Below are positions 27,501 through 36,779 of a stretch of 64,000 nucleotides of DNA, piece after piece. The notes beneath the pieces were generated by a model that worked only from the letters and a program-made list of their open reading frames with translations, was not told the DNA's origin and ran no database searches. Numbering within the stretch: position 1 is the first letter of the stretch; each line of letters opens with the position of its first letter. Source of the stretch: JAEZBP01 sp963832725 (GTDB lineage Bacteria > Myxococcota_A > Polyangia > Polyangiales > Sandaracinaceae); assembly GCA_963832725.1 (NCBI GenBank), contig CAWHVG010000006.1, positions 186,001 through 250,000 of the forward strand, written 5' to 3'. The position numbers and the translations under genes are program-made.

Positions 27501-28656
27501 GTGAGCGTGCTGCACGAGCCGACCGTCGCCACCAGCGAGCTGCGCCCCACGCGGCTCGAGGTGGATTTGGACGTGCTCACCGAGAACTACGACGCCATCG
27601 CGCGCTTCGTCGGCGGCGCGAAGGTGATGCCGATCCTCAAGGCGAACGCGTACGGCCACGGTCTGGTCGAGGTGGCACGCACGCTCGAAGAGCACGGCGC
27701 GCCGATGATTGGCGTGGCCTACCTGGAGGAAGGGCTGCGCCTGCGCGAGCACGGCGTGCAGCTGCCGGTCCTGGTGCTCGGCGGCATCCTCGGCGAGCAG
27801 ATCCCCCTCTTCATCGAGCACGACCTGACGCTCACCGCCTCCTCGGTCGACAAGCTCCACGCCATCGACGCGCAGGCCGCCGCCATGAAGCGCGAGGCGG
27901 TCGTGCACCTGAAGATTGACACCGGCATGGAGCGCATCGGTGTGCACTGGTACTCGGCCGAAGCGCTCCTCGAAGCGTCGCTGGCGTGCCGGCACGTGCG
28001 GGTCGAAGGCGTCTTCACGCACTTCGCGAACGCCGACGAAGACGATTCTGAGCCACGCGCGCCTCCAGCTCGAGCGCTTCCTCGAGGTGCTCCGCTTCTA
28101 CGAGCGGCGCAGCTTGCCCACGCCGATCCGACACGCCGCCAACTCGGGCGCGATTGTGCAGCTCCCGGAGAGCCACCTCGACATGGTCCGGCCGGGCATC
28201 CTCTTCTACGGCGCGCGGCCGAGCCCGTGCGTGCCGGAGCGAGTCCCGGTGGAGAGCGCGCTCCGCTGGGTGACGCGGGTCGTCTACTTCAAGGTGGTGA
28301 AGCCGAACAACCCGGTCAGCTACGGCTCGACTTGGGCGCGCGAGACGATGACGCGCGTCGTCACGCTGCCGGTCGGCTATGGCGACGGCTACCCGCGCGC
28401 GCTCGGCAACCGGGGCGAGGTCTTGATCCGAGGCGTGCGCCGGCCGCTCGTCGGCCGGGTGTGCATGGATCAGGTGATGGCCTCGCTCGGCCCGGACGGA
28501 ACGGCGTACAACGGTGACGAGGTCGTCCTCCTCGGTACCCAGAGCGAAGCACGGATTTCCGTCGAGCAGCTCGCGGAGTGGGCCGGGACGATCCCTCACG
28601 ACGTCCTGGCCGGGATCAACACCCGCGTCCCGCGCGTGTACGTCCGGCGAGATTGA
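27501..28656 (+). CDS. alr: alanine racemase (one frameshift)
   Basis: PLP-dependent enzyme that makes D-alanine for peptidoglycan; about 384 residues after repair. The PLP-binding Lys47 is in VMPILKANAYGHG; LKIDTGMERIGVHW, HAANSGAIVQLPESHLDMVR, the catalytic Tyr in NPVSYGSTW, LPVGYGDGYPR and GRVCMDQVM follow in the normal order. The frame breaks at GATTC 28044-28048; removing one T restores HFANADEDDLSHARLQLERF and exactly 385 codons. GTG 27501 is the likely start; GTG 27450 is in frame upstream. An essential gene broken by one base is strong evidence that the break is not real. Confidence 0.95.
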
Positions 28657-28700
28657 GGGCCGCCGGAGGCTCGCTTCCCTGGCGCTTCCAGGACGGACGC

Positions 28701-28859
28701 CCTCGTCCCACGAGGCCTCCTCGCGACGCGACCGCGCCGGGAACGATTGACCGCGACGACGGGCCGTCGATGCGAGGCGGCGTCCTCGTCCCACGAGGCC
28801 TCCTCGCGACGCGACCGCGCTCTCCTGTCGGGAACGATTGACGACGACGAGCCGTCGAT
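28701..28859. repeat. imperfect direct repeat, two copies
   Basis: Two copies with an 83-base offset start at 28701 and 28784. Both contain CCTCGTCCCACGAGGCCTCC and TCGCGACGCGACCGCG, then GGGAACGATTGA and end GCCGTCGAT. CCTCGTCCCACGAGG also forms a short hairpin (CCTCGT/ACGAGG). The repeat fills the space between alanine racemase and the convergent M61-like gene and may be a small mobile or REP-like element duplicated in place. Confidence 0.75.
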
Positions 28860-28873
28860 ACCACCGAGCGCGA

Positions 28874-30253
28874 TCAGGGCGAAGGGTCTCGCCGCGTCGT
28901 GATCGCCACGCGGAGGGCTCGCTCGGGACCCTCGCCGAGCACCGCGCGACCGCCCTCGTCCCGAATGCCGAGCCGCGTGAGGAGCGGATCCAGGTCGGGA
29001 AACGTGGTCGACGCCGCGTAGCGCGCGCATAGCGGCCCGAGGAGCGCGCCATCGAGCAGCTCGCAGACGCGCTCACTGCTCCACACCCGCTGCGATCCGC
29101 GCCACCGGCCGGCCGCGCGAGCCAGCGCCTCGTCGAGCGAGCTCCCGTGCCGGCGGAGCGTCACGTCGGCCTGGAGCACGAACGCCGTCCCGCCCCAGTA
29201 CACCCGCGAAAACGCGCCGGTTCGTTGCATCGTCTGCGCGTCCTCGCGCAGCGCGTGACCGGTGAGCGCAGCCGCGCCCCGCCCGAAGCCGTCGAGCAGA
29301 TTGGACCAGGCCTGGCGCGGCGTGCGGACGCCCATCCGCGCCGGCAGCACCTCTTGATAGTAGGTGGCCAGCCCCTCGTAGAGCCACGCGTCGCGCTGAG
29401 GCAGCGCCGGCAGGAGCAGATGGCTCAGCTCGTGCCACGGCACCCAGCTCTGCTCGAGGTCCTCGGCGCTCGAGCGCGGACCGACCACGAACGCGACCGA
29501 GTGCCCGCCGCCCCGCCGCACCATCCCGAACCCGACGCCGGGCCCGCCCGAAGGGACCATCACCACCAGCAAGCGATCGACGGGAAAGCGGCCTTGCACC
29601 GTGCTCACTCCGTCGATGACGCGGGCGAGCCAGCGCTCGGTGCCCGCGTCGTCGATGCGCCAACCCTCACCGAGCCGGACGACCTCGAGCTCCGCGCGGT
29701 CCCGAGCGAAGCGGATTGGCGTCGCGCGGGTGAACGCCATGAAGCAGGGCCGCTGGAACGCCGACGCGTCGAGGTGGTGTACGCCTCCCTCCCGCGGCCA
29801 GGGCGTCGCCGCGACGATCCCCCTCGGCAGCTCGAAGCGCACACCGGCGCCGCCGTGCTGGATGCGCGCCGGTCGCCAGAGCCAGGTCCCGGCGGAGCTC
29901 ATCACATCTCCGCCGAAGCGGCCGGCGAAGCGCGTGGCGCTCAGCGCACGGGACAGATCCACGCGATAGCGAAGGCAGTCGCCGGCCGAAAGCGAGCTCG
30001 AGTCGATCTGCCCGCGCGCGACCGGCAGCGCCCGCCCCTCCGCGCCGCGCGCCTCGACGAGCGCTGGGCCGGCGGCGGCAATGCCCGGCGTGAGCGCCGG
30101 CGGGACGACGTCGAAGCACACCTCCACGTCGAGCCGTTGCAGCCCGGCATCGGCGCGGACCGTGTAGCGGAGCGGGGCCTCCGCGCGCACCGGCGCGGCC
30201 CACGCCAGCACGGCGAGGAGCGCACACCGACCAGTCGCGCCAGCGCGGATCAT
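28874..30253 (-). CDS. secreted M61-like zinc peptidase
   Basis: A 459-residue exported protein with a signal peptide (CALLAVLAWAAPVRA). The N-terminal 170 residues are beta-rich, as the N-domain of M61 (glycyl aminopeptidase) proteins. The zinc site is WVPWHELSHLLLP (HExxH form HELSH) with the third ligand Glu in WLYEGLATYYQEVL, 21 residues on. These are the hallmarks of gluzincin peptidases of the M1/M61 group. ATG 30253 starts the signal peptide; the frame stays open upstream without homology. It converges on alanine racemase. The substrate is unknown. Confidence 0.85.
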   Translation of the reverse strand: MIRAGATGRCALLAVLAWAAPVRAEAPLRYTVRADAGLQRLDVEVCFDVVPPALTPGIAAAGPALVEARGAEGRALPVARGQIDSSSLSAGDCLRYRVDLSRALSATRFAGRFGGDVMSSAGTWLWRPARIQHGGAGVRFELPRGIVAATPWPREGGVHHLDASAFQRPCFMAFTRATPIRFARDRAELEVVRLGEGWRIDDAGTERWLARVIDGVSTVQGRFPVDRLLVVMVPSGGPGVGFGMVRRGGGHSVAFVVGPRSSAEDLEQSWVPWHELSHLLLPALPQRDAWLYEGLATYYQEVLPARMGVRTPRQAWSNLLDGFGRGAAALTGHALREDAQTMQRTGAFSRVYWGGTAFVLQADVTLRRHGSSLDEALARAAGRWRGSQRVWSSERVCELLDGALLGPLCARYAASTTFPDLDPLLTRLGIRDEGGRAVLGEGPERALRVAITTRRDPSP

Positions 30254-30777
30254 GCCGAAGTCCAGGTTGGTTCTGGGGGATGAGCACGGGCTTTGGCAAG
30301 GCGTGACACAGTCGCCGCGCCAGGGTGTCTCGTTTTTTCGGGCGGGCGTGCGCCACCGCCGTCGCGCACGGACCGCGGCACGCGGCGTGCTCATGGCCCC
30401 CTTCGCCGTTTCCGTTCGGAGGAGCCGACGGTCGAGGTCGGCAGCGACGCGCCCTTCACCGCCGCGTTCACCCTCCTAGGTGACTGGTGTCAAACGAGGC
30501 CCGAAGGATTTCCGAGCGCGACAGGTCTGGATTGTCGTTCGGCCCGACGACGAAATGCTGAAGCATTTTGGAGGAGGGACGGGCGGCGAGACGGGCCTGT
30601 CCCGCCGGAAAGAGGAGGAGCGCTCGTTCGACACCAGCCACCTAGGCCTGGCCGGGCTGGCGCTGTTGTGGCGGCGGCGCGCTCGCTGAACGGTCACGCT
30701 CGCCGGCTCCGATTCACGACGCAGGGCGGCAACCCCGAGAGGGTTCACGCCGGTCCTCGCGTGGTTACCTTGGGCCG
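30254..30777. other. long spacer with weak coding signals
   Basis: About 520 bases between two divergent peptidase genes. A 69-codon plus-strand frame (30480-30689) ends LGLAGLALLWRRRAR, which resembles the last part of a MYXO-CTERM anchor, but the required upstream Cys is missing and the rest has no homology I know. A TTTTTT run at about 30330 follows a 5-bp GACAC/GTGTC stem, a poor terminator. Otherwise nothing is seen. Confidence 0.4.
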
Positions 30778-31694
30778 GTGCCCAACATCGTCTCACGCCG
30801 TCGCGCCGCGCTCTTCTTGCGCTCGGGCCTCCTGCTCCTGGCGATGGCCGCCGTCCTGGCGACGGTCGGCTGGCTGCTGGCCGGCATCGAAGGGGTCCTC
30901 TTGTCGGCCGGTCTCGCCGTGCTCTTCGCGCTCTTCGCGCCGAGCGTCTCGCCCGAACGGCTGATGCGCGCTCAGGGCGCGCGGCGCTTGCACCCCAGGG
31001 AGGCGCCCTGGCTCTTCGACGCCGTCGCCGATCTCGCGCAGCGCGCCCGGCTCGAGCGCACGCCGACGATTACCTCCTGCCGCTGCCGGTCCCGCAGGCG
31101 CTGGCGACGCGGAACGGCGAAGAGACGGCGGTCGGCGTGTCGCCGGCGCTCCTGCGCGGGCTCGCTCCGCGCGAGGTGATCGGCGTGCTCGCCCACGAGA
31201 TGAGCCACCTCCAGAACGGCGATTTGGGCGTGATGCGACTGGGCGAGACGGTGCGGCGCCTGACCCGGAGCATGACCACCATCGGCATGTTCCTCCTCTT
31301 CTTGAACCTGCCGCTGATGCTCCTCGGCGCCGTGCACGTGCCTTGGCTCGCCGTGTTGGTGCTCGTGCTCGCGCCGTGGGCGGTCGGCGCGCTCTCGCTG
31401 GCGCTCTCCCGCTCGCGCGAGCTCGACGCGGACCTCGGCGCGGTGAACCTCACCGGCGATCCGACGTCGCTGGCCAGCGGGCTGACGAAGATCGAGGCCT
31501 ACTCGCGCGGCCCCTGGTGGATGGCGATGTTCCAGATGGACATCCCCGACTCGCTGCGGACCCATCCGCGGACCGAAGAGCGGGTAGCGCGGCTGATGGA
31601 GATGGCCGAAACGCCGGCGCGGCGGCGGAGGCGCACGCGGCGGCGAGACGAGGTCATCGAGCCCATCTGGCGGCGGCGACCGCACGCCTCCTGA
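30778..31694 (+). CDS. M48 (HtpX-like) membrane metallopeptidase (one frameshift)
   Basis: A membrane zinc protease of about 305 residues after repair. Two N-terminal helices (LFLRSGLLLLAMAAVLATVG, GVLLSAGLAVLFALFAPSV) precede a cytoplasmic region, the zinc motif VLAHEMSHLQNGD (HExxH), two further helices and RSRELDADLGAVNLTGD with the third ligand Glu. The frame breaks at 31068-31073: GATTAC becomes in frame as GATCTAC, giving TIYLLPLPVPQALATRNG, the usual HtpX pattern before the zinc site; the added base makes exactly 306 codons. GTG 30778 is the start. Members degrade misfolded membrane proteins. Confidence 0.88.
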
Positions 31695-31741
31695 CGCGCC
31701 GATCTCAATCGAGCGGGACCGCGAAGCGATCCTTGCCGCGC

Positions 31742-32176
31742 TCAGCTCGGCTGGCGGATGAGCTCCTCGAACGCGTCGGCGAGCATCGAGTACTCGTTCG
31801 CCACACCGAAGAGCGCGCCGCGGAGCTCCGGCAAGTCCATCGTCTCGGTGATCTGCGCGTGGAAGACGCGCAACGTGGAGCGGTCCGCCTCCTCGTCGAG
31901 CCCCCAGTGGCCGAGCATGACGTCAGCGTTGCGCTGCAGGGCGAGGATCAGCAGCGGCATCTTCGCGGCGTCGTCGCTCGGCAAGCGGAGGGCGCAGCTG
32001 GCGAACTCGAGCACCTCCTTGCCGTGCATCTCGCCACAGGGGCGAACGAAGACGTCGACCGGCGGCACCCCTTCGGCGGGCACCGCCACCCGCACTGCCT
32101 CGTCGCGCACCTCGACGTCGGGGAAGCCGAGCTCGCGGACCATTCGGACGACGTGTTCGATGAAGCTGTCGGTCAC
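31742..32176 (-). CDS. hypothetical protein, YbjN/secretion-chaperone-like fold
   Basis: A 144-residue acidic protein (TDSFIEHVVRMVRELG, VDVFVRPCGEMHGKEVLEFA, LRVFHAQITETMDLPELRG). The alternating helix-strand plan and size resemble YbjN or type III secretion chaperone (CesT-like) folds, which I infer from shape only. GTG 32176 is the start; the open frame upstream is not protein-like. It is convergent with the M48 gene and divergent from the PilZ gene. Confidence 0.6.
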   Translation of the reverse strand: MTDSFIEHVVRMVRELGFPDVEVRDEAVRVAVPAEGVPPVDVFVRPCGEMHGKEVLEFASCALRLPSDDAAKMPLLILALQRNADVMLGHWGLDEEADRSTLRVFHAQITETMDLPELRGALFGVANEYSMLADAFEELIRQPS

Positions 32177-32382
32177 GGCGGGTCCCGATGGTACTACCGG
32201 AACCACTTCGCGTCGGGCCGAGTTGCCGGCTCGCCCGAAAAGCTGACATCTCGGCGCACTTGCGATACGTCTGGGAGACCGACATGCGCGAGGCGGAAGC
32301 AGTCGTGGGCGTGCGAGCTCACGTCGCGACACCGGCCGAACGCATCGAGGATGGGGGCGGGGCCGAACGCCGACGAGGACCC

Positions 32383-33809
32383 ATGCAGGACGAGCGCACA
32401 CACAAGCGCGCGGAGCTCGAGACCGTGGTGCGGCTGCGCACCCCGAGCGTCGCGGACTTCGTGGAGGAGCAAGCGCAGAACATCTCGCCGGGCGGCATCT
32501 TCGTGCGCACCGAAGAGCCGCTGGCGAAGGCGACGCTGGTCAAGCTCGAGCTCGAGATCGCCAGCGACCGGATTGTGAAAGCGGTCGGTCGAGTTGTCTG
32601 GGCGAGGCCGCCCGAACGAGCCCGAGAAGGCTTCCCGGCCGGGATGGGCATCAAGTTCGTGCGCCTGGGCGCCGAGAGCCAGAAGATCGTCGACGAAGTC
32701 GTCCGGCGACGGGGCGCCCGCAGGCCGAGCCGCTTCGAGCGCACCGAGGAGACGGGCTCGGTGAGATTCCCGCGCCCCAACGGCAGCCGCGCGACGGCGG
32801 ATGCCGTGGCAAAGCCCGAGCCGGCAGACGCGAAAGCCCAGCCGACCGACGCGAAAGCCCAGCCGACCGACGCGAAGACCGAGCCGGCAGACGCGAAAGC
32901 CGAGCCGGCAGACGCGAAAACCGAGCCGGCCGATGCGAAAGCCGAGCCGGCAGACGCGAAAGCCGAGCCGGCAGACGCGAAAACCCAGCCGGCAGACGCG
33001 AAGACCGAGCCGGCCGATGCGAAAGCCGAGCCGGCAGACGCGAAGACCGAGCCGGCAGACGCGAAGACCGAGCCGGCAGACGCGAAGACCGAGCCGGCAG
33101 ATGCGAAAGCCGAGCCGGCAGACGCGAAAGCCGAGCCGGCAGACGCGAAAGCCGAGCCGGCAGACGCGAAAGCCGAGCCGGCAGACGCGAAAGCCCAGGA
33201 AGCCAGGGCGGCCCAACCCCGGGCGGACGCAGCCGAAGCCGACGACGAGACCGTGAACGCCGGCTCGGACGCGGCGAGGTCCGAGAGCGACGGCGAGGCC
33301 GCCGTGGCCGGTTCCGGCGAGATCGCGGCCGCGACGGGCGCCGGCGCCGCCCCGCAGGACCAGAAGAAGACCGCCCCGGCGAGTGCGAAGAAGAACGGCT
33401 CCGAGGCGCCCGAGACGAGCGCTTCCGCCAAGACGAGCGTCAAGTCGAGCAAGAAGAAGCGCTCGAAAGGAAAGAAGAAGAGCAAGAAGGACCGCAAGGC
33501 CGAGGCCCGCGCGAAGAAGAGCCAGGCCAAGCCCTCGAAGACCGATCAGACCGGCTCGAAAGACGACGAGCGCCGCCTCGAGCAGCGCTGCGAAGCCGGC
33601 GCGGCAAGACCCCGAAGCAGCCAGCCTCGAAGCCGAAAGCGAAGAAGAAGCCCTCCGAGGCGCGCAGCGCCGAGAGCCGGCCGGTGACGAAGCCCGCCGT
33701 GGAGGAGAAGGCCCCCGACGAGCGCGCCACCCTGAGCCGCAGCTCCTGGCCGCTGATCGCCGTGCTCGTCGCCGTCGTCCTCATCGCCCTCTACATCTTC
33801 GCCTTCCGC
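32383..33809 (+). CDS. PilZ-domain protein with Ala/Pro/Lys repeat and C-terminal TM anchor (two frameshifts)
   Basis: About 474 residues after repair. Residues 1-115 are a PilZ-like domain of the TIGR02266 (Myxococcus) type: MQDERTHKRAELETVVRLRT, NISPGGIFVRTEEPLAKATL, GRVVWARPPE, GMGIKFVRL. Then 18 copies of a seven-residue unit (Ala-Glu-Pro-Ala-Asp-Ala-Lys and variants), an acidic Ala-rich part, a Lys-rich histone-H1-like stretch, and a hydrophobic C-terminus (SWPLIAVLVAVVLIALYIFA) that should anchor it in the membrane. Two breaks lie within about 50 bases near 33558 and 33602; two single-base corrections give exactly 475 codons. ATG 32383 has GAGGAC before it. A classical c-di-GMP-binding RxxxR is not certain. 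Confidence 0.8.
32815..33192. repeat. 21-bp coding tandem repeat, 18 units
   Basis: Eighteen in-frame copies of a 21-base unit, GCCGAGCCGGCAGACGCGAA plus one A, with small variants (ACC or CAG for the first codons, GCCGAT for GCAGAC), encoding Ala-Glu-Pro-Ala-Asp-Ala-Lys and close relatives. The near identity of adjacent units suggests recent expansion. It forms a long, charged, flexible linker in the PilZ protein. Confidence 0.95.
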
Positions 33810-33926
33810 TGAGGCCGGCTCTCGGGCCGACGTGGACGGGCTGCCGCTCTCCGGTTGCACCGTCTCGATCCAGGCTGCGCGACTGGCGTCTCGCTGGGGC
33901 CGCGCTCGACCCGGCGGCTCGCTCGA

Positions 33927-34214
33927 TCACTTCGCGAGCCGAGCCGCGTCGGTCATGCGTGCCGCGCTTCGCGCGCCAACGGCCGCGTTCGGATTGTCGC
34001 GCTCGTCCGCGCCATCCCCCGCGCGGCTCGAGAACGCACCGGGCGTCCGACCGACGAGCTTCCGGAATTCCGCGATGAAGTGCGCCTGGTCGCAGTATCC
34101 CGCGTCGGCGGCGATGCGAGCCCAGTCGTTCGAGCTCGCCGCCATCCGCGCGCGGTGGCCGAGTGACGGAATGAAAAGCGGCGGCGCCAAAGAGACGCCG
34201 CCGCCATCGTCCAC
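33927..34214 (-). pseudogene. AraC-family regulator C-terminal fragment
   Basis: A 95-codon frame contains DWARIAADAGYCDQAHFIAE and FRKLVGRTPGAF, the second helix-turn-helix of AraC/XylS regulators. The first helix-turn-helix and the sensor domain are absent upstream, where the Asp-Ser-Asp repeat gene begins. It is therefore a truncated remnant unless the fragment has a new use. Confidence 0.7.
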
Positions 34215-34225
34215 TCCGTCCGAGC

Positions 34226-34606
34226 TCAGCAGTGACGGCCGTTGTTGGCCGGGTCGGCGTTGCGGCCGCCGTCGCTGTCGCTGCAGTGACGGCCGCGTCC
34301 CGCGCCGCCGCGGTCGGCGTTCGGGCCCGAATCGCTGTCGGTCACGTGCCCGTGGCCGCCTCGATCCGCGTTGGGGCCCCGGTCGGAGTCGGTGGCGCCG
34401 GTGCGGCCGCCGCCGGCCGGGTCGGCGTTGGGCCCGGAATCGCTGTCCGTCTGAGCGCTGGCGCGCGACGCGGCGAGCGATCCACCCACCGTCAGCGCGG
34501 CCGCACCCACCACGCTGGCCCCGATCAGGCCGAGCGTCGAGCGGCGGCCGAGCATCCGCTCGGAAGTGATCTCGTCGTTTTCCAGGGTCTTCTTCTCGTC
34601 AGACAT
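34226..34606 (-). CDS. Tat-like secreted protein with four DSDxGPNAD repeats
   Basis: A 126-residue protein. The N-terminus carries twin Arg and a hydrophobic stretch (GRRSTLGLIGASVVG, AALTVGGSLAASRASA), a likely Tat signal with a cleavage site near residue 50. The mature part is four copies of an 18-20 residue unit built on TDSDSGPNAD, followed by Gly/Arg-rich spacers; the last copy is framed by Cys (CSDSDGG ... GRHC). Asp-rich turns of this kind may bind calcium. ATG 34606 has AGGAGGAAGAG before it, a very strong ribosome binding site that suggests high expression. It stands downstream of a 2-oxoglutarate oxygenase on the same strand. Confidence 0.75.
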   Translation of the reverse strand: MSDEKKTLENDEITSERMLGRRSTLGLIGASVVGAAALTVGGSLAASRASAQTDSDSGPNADPAGGGRTGATDSDRGPNADRGGHGHVTDSDSGPNADRGGAGRGRHCSDSDGGRNADPANNGRHC

Positions 34607-34800
34607 CGGCTCTTCCTCCTCTTGCCAGGCTCCGCAGCAGCGTTCCGCCATCGGGAGCTGCCCGTGCGGACAGCTTGGCCTCGGACGAGCCGGCGCCGAT
34701 TCGATTCAACGCCCGACGGAAACTTTTCGCGCTTCCCCCTGACTGGGCGACGATGCCCCGGTTTGGCGGCATTTGACAACCCTCTACCGGGCGTGTGCCC

Positions 34801-35394
34801 TCATCGCCACGGGCGGCCGCAGATCCACCCGACGAGGCTGTAGCGGGTGCCGCGGGTGACCGGCGTGACGCGGTGCGGGATGCACGACGGGAAGGCGATC
34901 ATGGTCCCCCGCCGGCGCTCCACGTCGGCCACCTGCACGCGGTCCGGATCGCCGGGCAGACCGACCTCCATCTCCAGCACGCCGCCCTCGTAGCTGTCCG
35001 GGTCGCTGAGCTCGACCGAGAAGCTCACCTTCCGCAACAGCCCGTGGAAGTTCGCGTGCACCGAATCGCGCGCGTCGTAGGGGCGCCCGGTCTGGTCGAG
35101 GTGCCAGTCGTAGTGACCGCCGACCGGGTAGACCCCGAACTGCAGGGACTGAGTGCGCTCGATGTCGAAGCCCCAGCCCGCCTCCCGGTTGGCCCGGTAC
35201 GCCCACGGCTCGACCAGGTCGTACACCCAGTCCTCCCGGATCCAGGCCACGTCCGTCTTTCGTTCGGCCCGAGCGCCGCTGTCGCGCAGCGTGCCTTCTA
35301 CCTTCTGCAGGCTCAGCCCGAGCTCGACGATGCGGTCACACGCCTCCTCCCCGACGATGCCGGGGAGGACCCACCACGGTTCCGTCACAATCAC
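34801..35394 (-). CDS. 2-oxoglutarate/Fe(II)-dependent oxygenase (prolyl hydroxylase type)
   Basis: A 197-residue hydroxylase of the P4Hc/PKHD type. The Fe(II) facial triad is visible: His98 and Asp100 in GGHYDWHLDQTG and His174 in CIPHRVTPV; Arg184 in GTRYSLVGW is the 2-oxoglutarate-binding residue. LEMEVGLPGDPDRVQ gives the usual strand before the distal His. Such enzymes hydroxylate Pro, Asn, Asp or Lys in proteins or free amino acids. GTG 35394 is the start, since homology begins at once (VTEPWWVLPGIV); upstream frame lacks homology. The gene downstream encodes a small secreted protein rich in Asp, Asn and Pro. Confidence 0.88.
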   Translation of the reverse strand: MIVTEPWWVLPGIVGEEACDRIVELGLSLQKVEGTLRDSGARAERKTDVAWIREDWVYDLVEPWAYRANREAGWGFDIERTQSLQFGVYPVGGHYDWHLDQTGRPYDARDSVHANFHGLLRKVSFSVELSDPDSYEGGVLEMEVGLPGDPDRVQVADVERRRGTMIAFPSCIPHRVTPVTRGTRYSLVGWICGRPWR

Positions 35395-35538
35395 GGCGAC
35401 CGAATTTGCCTCGAAAAAGGCGCCAGAGCCACCGCTTCGTGACGGGGCGTGACGCGCGGCGGCATCGAGCAGCGAGCGGGAGCAACGTTGCGCGCACGTG
35501 CCCGATGATGTCTGCTCGAAGCTGGAAAGGGGTACGAG

Positions 35539-36397
35539 ATGGGGAAGTGGTCCGCGGCGATGCTCTGCGTGCTCTCGATGACGTGTCCCGCGGCCGCTCA
35601 GTCGACGCTCGGGCGAGCGTCCCACGCGGTCTCGGGCGGGTCTCGCTCCTCGTCCGGATCCTCGTCGGGGTCCTCGTACCATCACCACGGCAATCGCAGC
35701 CGCTCGTCCGGCGGCTGGGGCCTCGCCTACCTCGCCTACCTGTGGATCGGCCCCATCCAGGCGGTCGGCGAGACCTACGAATCCCTGCTGGACGCTGCCC
35801 GACTTCCCCTACGCCTACGACGCGCCCGGCTACCCCGTCTGCATCCCGCAGGAGGTGCGGCAGAGCGACCAGAAGCTGGCGCCGACCCAGGACGTGGCCG
35901 CGCAGCTCCGCGTCGAGGGTGGCTTCGTCTTCCCCGACGTCATCCGAAGCGCGATCGAAGGACGGATCATGCTCCCCGCCCGATTCGAGATCGACGTCGG
36001 GTTCGTGGGCCTCGGCGAGCCACAGAGGGGCACCAGCCCGGTTCTGGTCGGGATGGGCACGGCCCACATCGGCTTCCGCTTCGCGCAGAACGAGAACTGG
36101 CAGTTTCGCAGCCTCATCGGCGTGAGAACGTTCAGCGACGAGAACGGGACGACGGCCGGCTTCGACTTCCGCTACGGCGTCGACATCTTCCCGATCCGAC
36201 CGCTGGTCGTGTCGGCGGAGATCACGCTGGGCGATCTCGGCTCCTCGTTCACGCTCGGCGCGCGGGCGAGCATCGGGCTGATGATCGACGCGGTCGAGAT
36301 CTACGCCGCCTACGAGAACTTCGCGCTGATGCCGACCGACGGCTCGGCCACGGTGAACCTCGGCGGTCCCAACGCCGGCATTCGAATCTGGCTCTGA
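35539..36397 (+). CDS. outer-membrane beta-barrel-like protein (one frameshift)
   Basis: About 285 residues after repair. A signal peptide (MGKWSAAMLCVLSMTCPAAA) is followed by a Ser/Gly/His-rich low-complexity part (RSSSGSSSGSSYHHHGN) and then alternating beta strands ending in aromatic residues (IGFRFAQNENWQFRSLIGV, AEITLGDLGSSFTLGARA) and a C-terminal NAGIRIWL, as in small outer-membrane barrels. The frame breaks at GAATC 35779-35783; removing one A gives ETYDPCWTLPDFPYAYDA and exactly 286 codons. ATG 35539 has AAAGGGG upstream. Unknown family; divergent from the oxygenase. Confidence 0.75.
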
Positions 36398-36487
36398 GCG
36401 CATCTCGCACACGCGGTTCCAGGGTGGACGTCGTTCGCCGTGAGAGGTGTCTCCGCCCGTGAGGGCGCCGCGCCTGAGCTGCCCGCG

Positions 36488-36712
36488 TCAGGGGCAGCGA
36501 TCCTGGAAGTAGAGGAAGGAGTCCATCCCCTCGCTGACGGAGACGTACACGATCGTGTCGGCCCGCAGGCTGTCGTCGAGCGTGCCCCAGGCGTCCATCA
36601 GCACCGTCGCCGCCGTGGTCGTATCGGCGTGGATGAAGAGGATCTGCTTGGTCCAGGCGTCGGCGGGCGCGACGTTCATCGAGCTCTCGTTGATGCCGGT
36701 CAGCTTGGTCAT
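36488..36712 (-). CDS. small hypothetical protein, possibly truncated
   Basis: A 74-codon frame starting MTKLTGINESSMNVAPADAW and ending SFLYFQDRCP. Its composition (mixed hydrophobic, Asp, Thr, few Arg) is that of a real protein, unlike shadow frames here. The sequence has the look of a C-terminal half (KQILFIHADTTTAATVLMDA). It lies 67 bases after the stop of the Cys/Asp-rich lipoprotein, on the same strand, and may be the rest of a deleted gene. Confidence 0.4.
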   Translation of the reverse strand: MTKLTGINESSMNVAPADAWTKQILFIHADTTTAATVLMDAWGTLDDSLRADTIVYVSVSEGMDSFLYFQDRCP

Positions 36713-36779
36713 CAGCAGATCGGTCGCGCGGGTCGCCGGCGGACGAACGTGGCATGTCGGTGACGGCCCGCGCCGCGCT

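Noticed and set aside
30480..30689. Small plus-strand frame ending LGLAGLALLWRRRAR, MYXO-CTERM-like
   Set aside because: The Cys that defines the MYXO-CTERM motif is missing and the upstream part is not protein-like; noted only in the spacer entry.
32801..33256. Out-of-frame Arg/Gln/Thr repeat protein
   Set aside because: It is the 21-bp PilZ repeat read in the wrong frame.
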